From NCBI GenBank assembly GCA_025964465.1, contig JAOPYS010000191.1, positions 1 to 6,347 on the forward strand: a stretch of 6,347 nt of DNA, in the 5' to 3' direction. This document shows, piece by piece, positions 5,689 through 6,347 of the stretch. Below the pieces are notes generated by a model. It worked only from the letters and a program-made list of their open reading frames with translations. It was not told the DNA's origin and did no database searches. The DNA is from Thermoleophilia bacterium (GTDB taxonomy: Bacteria > Actinomycetota > Thermoleophilia > Gaiellales > SKUG01). Position 1 is the stretch's first letter. Each line of letters starts with the position of its first letter. The position numbers and the translations under genes are program-made.

Positions 5689-6347
5689 ATGATCGGACGG
5701 TTCAAGGCAGCCGCTGGCGGCGCCGACAGCGCGTCCATGACCGCCGACTCCGCACCGAACCCCCGTTTCCGCACCGCACGCGTCCACGTGCCCGAGACGC
5801 ACGAGGAGCGGATCGTCGCCGTGCTCGACGACACGGAGGGGTTCCTGGCGGAGTTCAACGCCGCCCTCACGGAGCTGGGGGAGGAGGGGGCCTGGGATCG
5901 GGTGGTGGAGCTGGCCCGGATCGGTGCGAGCTCGACCGACCCGCACCACGCGCACGCCGCGCGTCGCATGTCCGCCACGATGCTCGTGCGCCACGCGTTC
6001 GAACGATCGGACGAGGACGTGGCCGAGCGATTCGCGCCGCTCGACCGTGCCGCCGCGGTGCTCGTGCCGGCGCTGGAGGAGCACCCCCACGAGCCCGAGC
6101 TGCTCGACCTGCTGGGGATGGTGGCGCTCGGCCTGGGCGACATCGCCTCGGCGCGCCACCTGTTCCAGACCGTGCTCGACATCGATCCGAGCCATGACGC
6201 GGCCGCCGACCACCTGCGGGCGTGCGGAACGCGAGGCAAGCACGGCTGGAGTGGCGTCGCTGCGACAGCCGAGCGGCTCGCCCCGACCTATTCCCGTGCG
6301 CGCTCGCGCGTGAAGGGCATCGCCGAGGCGGCTCGGCACCTGCCGGA
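5689..6347 (+). CDS. TPR-repeat protein, N-terminal part (runs off the right edge)
   Basis: The frame stays open from ATG 5689 to the window end, giving 219 residues without a stop. Residues 1-35 are a low-complexity lead with no signal peptide. Residues 38-130 are predicted helical (for example ERIVAVLDDTEGFLAEFNAAL). Residues 136-169 fit one tetratricopeptide repeat well: L139, G143, A155, F159 and P167 occupy the consensus positions, and the preceding helices may be a diverged repeat. After 180 comes a basic segment (RGKHGW, YSRARSRVKG) leading to AARHLP at the edge. TPR units mediate protein-protein contacts. In some high-GC bacteria a similar TPR lead precedes a GT2 catalytic domain on the same chain; whether that is so here lies outside the window. 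Start choice: 5689 is preferred because of the AGGGT box seven bases ahead; ATG 5737 is an alternative. It is divergent from the LysM gene and shares its 146-base control region. Confidence 0.85.
   Translation, partial: MIGRFKAAAGGADSASMTADSAPNPRFRTARVHVPETHEERIVAVLDDTEGFLAEFNAALTELGEEGAWDRVVELARIGASSTDPHHAHAARRMSATMLVRHAFERSDEDVAERFAPLDRAAAVLVPALEEHPHEPELLDLLGMVALGLGDIASARHLFQTVLDIDPSHDAAADHLRACGTRGKHGWSGVAATAERLAPTYSRARSRVKGIAEAARHLP

Noticed and set aside
5598..6339. Minus-strand open frames opposite the TPR gene
   Set aside because: They are Arg/Ser-rich with no motif, and they cover the TPR consensus on the other strand and the palindrome region.

Overview
The window is very GC-rich (roughly 70% by eye, with strong G/C bias at third codon positions). 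It carries five protein-coding genes and no RNA gene, mobile element or CRISPR array that I can see. Leaderless-looking starts with TAnnnT-type -10 boxes just ahead of the ATG, a Pro/Thr-rich secreted wall protein with a Ca-loop transglycosylase-like fold, and the overall style point to a high-GC Actinomycetota. My best guess is the Thermoleophilia/Solirubrobacterales side (for example a Patulibacter or Conexibacter relative), but this is an inference from style and not a proven placement.

Layout: (1) bases 2-1381, + strand, 5'-incomplete: a Pro/Thr-linker protein with a degenerate lytic-transglycosylase-like domain followed by an M15-type zinc peptidase-like domain. (2) 1414-2421, +: ribonuclease Z, with all metal ligands intact and a start that looks leaderless. 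(3) 2418-3665, +: a GT2-family glycosyltransferase overlapping rnz by four bases behind a strong ribosome binding site, so the two are very likely co-transcribed. (4) A 16-bp GC-rich hairpin at 3671-3710 region separates this rightward group from a convergent gene. (5) 3764-5542, - strand: a 592-residue, cysteine-free, highly charged protein with a C-terminal LysM domain and no recognisable signal peptide. (6) 5543-5688: a divergent promoter region holding two copies of the palindrome ACCTAGGT spaced 25 bp apart. (7) 5689 to the right edge, +: the N-terminal 219 residues of a TPR protein, cut by the window end.

Three of the five genes (wall hydrolase-like protein, glycosyltransferase, LysM protein) suggest cell-envelope work; rnz is a housekeeping tRNA 3'-end processing enzyme that happens to head the operon with the glycosyltransferase. 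The most interesting items are the twin-palindrome control region between the LysM and TPR genes, the signal-less LysM protein itself, and the apparent loss of catalytic residues in the transglycosylase-like domain beside an intact peptidase-like zinc site.
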